Shown in pieces: positions 61,801 to 64,000 of a DNA stretch of 64,000 bases (its first letter is position 1; every line of letters begins with the position of its first letter). Origin of the DNA: Solenopsis invicta. Its lineage: Eukaryota > Arthropoda > Insecta > Hymenoptera > Formicidae. Location: positions 5,039,433 to 5,103,432 of the forward strand of contig NC_052676.1 in the NCBI RefSeq assembly GCF_016802725.1, given 5' to 3'. Position numbers and translations under genes: made by a program. The notes beneath the pieces were generated by a model. It saw nothing but the letters and a program-made list of their open reading frames with translations, was not told where the DNA came from and ran no database searches.

Positions 61801-64000
61801 ATTTCTCCAATATCTCTGTGTTCTGATAGCCCCGAGAAGAGTTCTAACTGTTATCATATTGGATAGATTCGCTAAAGTAAAAGACGAAAGAATTATATCA
61901 GTCAAAGTCCGAAATTTTTGAGTAAAATTGTTTTTTTTCCGAATTTCTTCAATATCTCTGTGTTCTGATAGCCCACAGAAGAGATTTAACTTTTATCATG
62001 ATGTATCGAATCGCTGAACAAAAAAAGGAAAGACTTATATCAGGCAAATATCGAAATTTTTGAGAAAAATTTTTTTTGCTAATTTCTCCAATATCTATGT
62101 GTTCTGATAGCCCCAAGAAAAGTTCTAACTTTTATCATAATGGATCGAATCGCTAAAGTGAAAGACAAAAGAATTATAACAGTCAAAGTTCGAAATGTTT
62201 TCTTAAAATTGGTTTTTTTGCGAATTTCTCCAATATCTTTGTGTTCTGATAGCCCTAAGAAGAGATATAACTTTTATCATGATGTATCGAATTGCTGAAC
62301 TGAAAAAGGAAAGACTTATATCGGGCAAATTTCGAAATTTTTGAGTTAAATTTTTTTTGCCAATTTCTCCAATATCTCTGTGTTCTGATAACCCCGAGAA
62401 GAGTTCTAACTTTTATCATAATGGATCGAATCGCTAAAGTGAAAGACGAAAGGGTTATATCAGTCAAAGTTCGAAATTTTTGAGTAAAATTTTTTGTGGG
62501 AATTTCTCCAATATCTCTGTGTTCTGATAACCCCGAGAAGAGTTCTAACTTTTATCATAATGGATCGAATCGCTAAAGTGAAAGAGTTATATCAGTCAAA
62601 GTTCGAAATCTTTGAGTAAAATTTTTTGTGGCAATTTCTCCAATATCTCTGTGTTCTGATATCCCCGAGAAGAGTTCTAACTTTTATCATAATGGATAGA
62701 TTCGCTAAAGTAAAAGACGAAAGTGTTATATCAGTCAAAGTCCGAAATTTTTTAGTAAAATAGTTTTTTTTCCGAATTTCTTCAATATCTCTGTGTTCTG
62801 ATAGCCCACAGAAGAAATTTAACTTTTATCATGATGTATCGAATCGCTGATCAAAAAAAGGAAAGACTTATATCAGGCAAATTTCGAAATTTTTGTGAAA
62901 AATTTTTTTTGCGAATTTCTCCAATATCTCTGTGTTCTGATAGCCCCGAGAAGAGATCTAACTTTTATCATAATGGATCGAATCGCTAAAGTAAAAGACG
63001 AAAGAGTTATATCAGTCAAAGCCCGAAATTTTTTAGTAAAATTGTTTTTTTTCCGAATTTCTTCAATGTCTCTGTGTTCTGATAGCCCACGGAAGAGATT
63101 TAACTTTTATCATGATGTATCGAATCGCTGAACAAAAAAAGGAAAGACTTATATCAGGCAAATTTCGATATTTTTGTGAAAAATTTTTTTTGCGAATTTC
63201 TCCAATATCTCTGTGTTCTGATAGCCCCGAGAAGAGTTCGAACTTTTATCATACTGAATCGAATCGCTAAAGTGAAAGACGTAAGAATTATATCAGTCAA
63301 AGACCGAAATTTTTTAGTAAAATTGGTTTTTTTTCCGAATTTCTTCAATATCTCTGTGTTCTGATAGCCCACAGAAGAGATATAACTTTAATCATGATGT
63401 ATCGAATTGCTGAACTGAAAAAGGAAAGACTTATATCAGGCAAATTTCGAAATTTTTGAGTAAAATTTTTTTTGCCAATTTCTTCAATATCTCTGTGTTC
63501 TGATAACCCCGAGAAGAGTTCTAACTTTTATCATAATGGATCGAATCGCTAAAGTGAAAAAGTTATATCAGTCAAAGTTCGAAATTTTTTAGTAAAATTT
63601 TTTGTGGGAATTTCTCCAATATCTCTGTGTTCTGATAGCCCCGAGAAGAGTTCTAACTTTTATCATAATGGATAGATTCGCTAAAGTAAAAGACGAAAGA
63701 GTTATATCAGGCAAAGTTCGAAATTTTTTAGTAAAATTGTTTTTTTTCCGAATTTCTTCAATATCTCTGTGTTCTGATAGCCCACAGAAGAGATTTACCT
63801 TTTATCATGATGTATCGAATCGCTGAACAAAAAAAGGAAAGACTTATATCAGGCAAATATCGAAACTTTTGAGAAAAATTTTTTTTGCGAATTTCTCCAA
63901 TATCTCTGTGTTCTGATAGCCCCGAGAAGAGTTCTAACTTTTATCATAATGGATCGAATCGCTAAAGTGAAAGACGAGAGATTTATATCAGTCAAAGTCC
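60817..64000. repeat. Higher-order repeat, 1809-bp unit (13 monomers), open at right
   Basis: Blocks at 61086 and 61345 recur at 62895 and 63154, an offset of 1809 bp, including the shared variants CAAAGCCCGAAAT and CCCACGGAAGAG. The second copy runs to the window edge. Confidence 0.8.

Larger units (their letters stand above)
14408..64000. repeat. Satellite array of ~140-bp A/B monomers, about 350 copies, open at right
   Basis: Tandem repeat throughout, all in one orientation. The best-conserved parts are TCGAATCGCT and CCAATATCTCTGTGTTCTGA. Type A has CATAATGGATCGAATCGCTA followed by AAAGACGAAAG; type B has CATGATGTATCGAATCGCTG followed by AAAAAGGAAAGAC. The A-to-B step is usually 142 bp and B-to-A 139 bp, giving a 281-bp dimer, with occasional A-A runs. 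Neither monomer nor dimer is a multiple of three and each monomer has stops (TTTTTGAG or TTTTTTAG), so the open frames of 60-135 codons on both strands are not coding. No transposon, microsatellite or unique sequence interrupts the array. The left boundary is abrupt to within about 40 bp. Confidence 0.97.

Noticed and set aside
14408..64000. More than a hundred open frames of 60-135 codons on both strands, with recurring proteins such as MDRIAKVKDERVISVK
   Set aside because: They are the satellite translated. The same DNA is open on both strands, lengths depend on single-base variants at TTTTTGAG/TTTTTGTG, and the 281-bp dimer is not a multiple of three, so no frame is kept along the array.
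14408..64000. CRISPR array, because of regular repeats
   Set aside because: Units of about 140 bp are contiguous, with no short repeat plus unique spacer pattern, and the genome is eukaryotic.
14408..64000. CENP-B box in the satellite
   Set aside because: I looked for the TTCG...CGGGA-type core on both strands of the consensus and did not see it; only the unrelated AAATTTCGAAATTT dyad is present.

Overview
This is eukaryotic, AT-rich DNA, most likely from an insect. The evidence is a mariner-family transposase gene, several DNA transposons and miniature inverted-repeat elements (MITEs), intron-containing THAP-domain genes, and about 50 kb of tandem satellite. I see no bacterial-type genes, operons, rRNA, tRNA or CRISPR. 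An ant or other hymenopteran is plausible from the overall style, but the sequence does not prove it. I see no convincing host gene.

Layout. (1) 1-994: the 5' part of a mariner element on the minus strand, with an uninterrupted 262-codon transposase frame that runs off the left edge. (2) 997-3477: AT-rich DNA with no recognisable gene. (3) 3478-12802: a nest of transposons. A degraded inverted-repeat element (3478-4087) lies against element M (4088-8934), which carries a broken THAP gene. Two near-identical copies of a second THAP element sit in the two ends of M in opposite orientation: L (4100-6627, internally deleted) and R (8942-12795, with an apparently intact five-exon THAP gene). M, L and R each have recognisable 7-bp target duplications. 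L also contains a 145-bp MITE whose empty site is visible in R. (4) 12837-13571: two MITEs and a 76-bp near-perfect hairpin, placed one after another. (5) 13572-14407: simple repeats and unassigned DNA. (6) 14408-64000: an uninterrupted satellite array that continues past the right edge.

The satellite is built from about 140-bp monomers of two types, A (142 bp step) and B (139 bp step). They usually alternate as a 281-bp dimer, and dimers are organised into higher-order repeats of 1.25, 1.81, 2.52, 2.65, 2.93 and 4.60 kb. The many 60-135 codon open frames on both strands of the array come from the repeat and are not genes.

The most interesting points are: the R element gene, which encodes a 221-residue THAP plus leucine-zipper protein with no catalytic domain and so looks like a self-made P-element-type (KP-like) repressor; the symmetrical nesting of L and R in the ends of M; and the dimeric, multi-level satellite, in which only the B monomer carries an intact 14-bp palindrome. 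The satellite is a reasonable candidate for centromeric or pericentromeric DNA.
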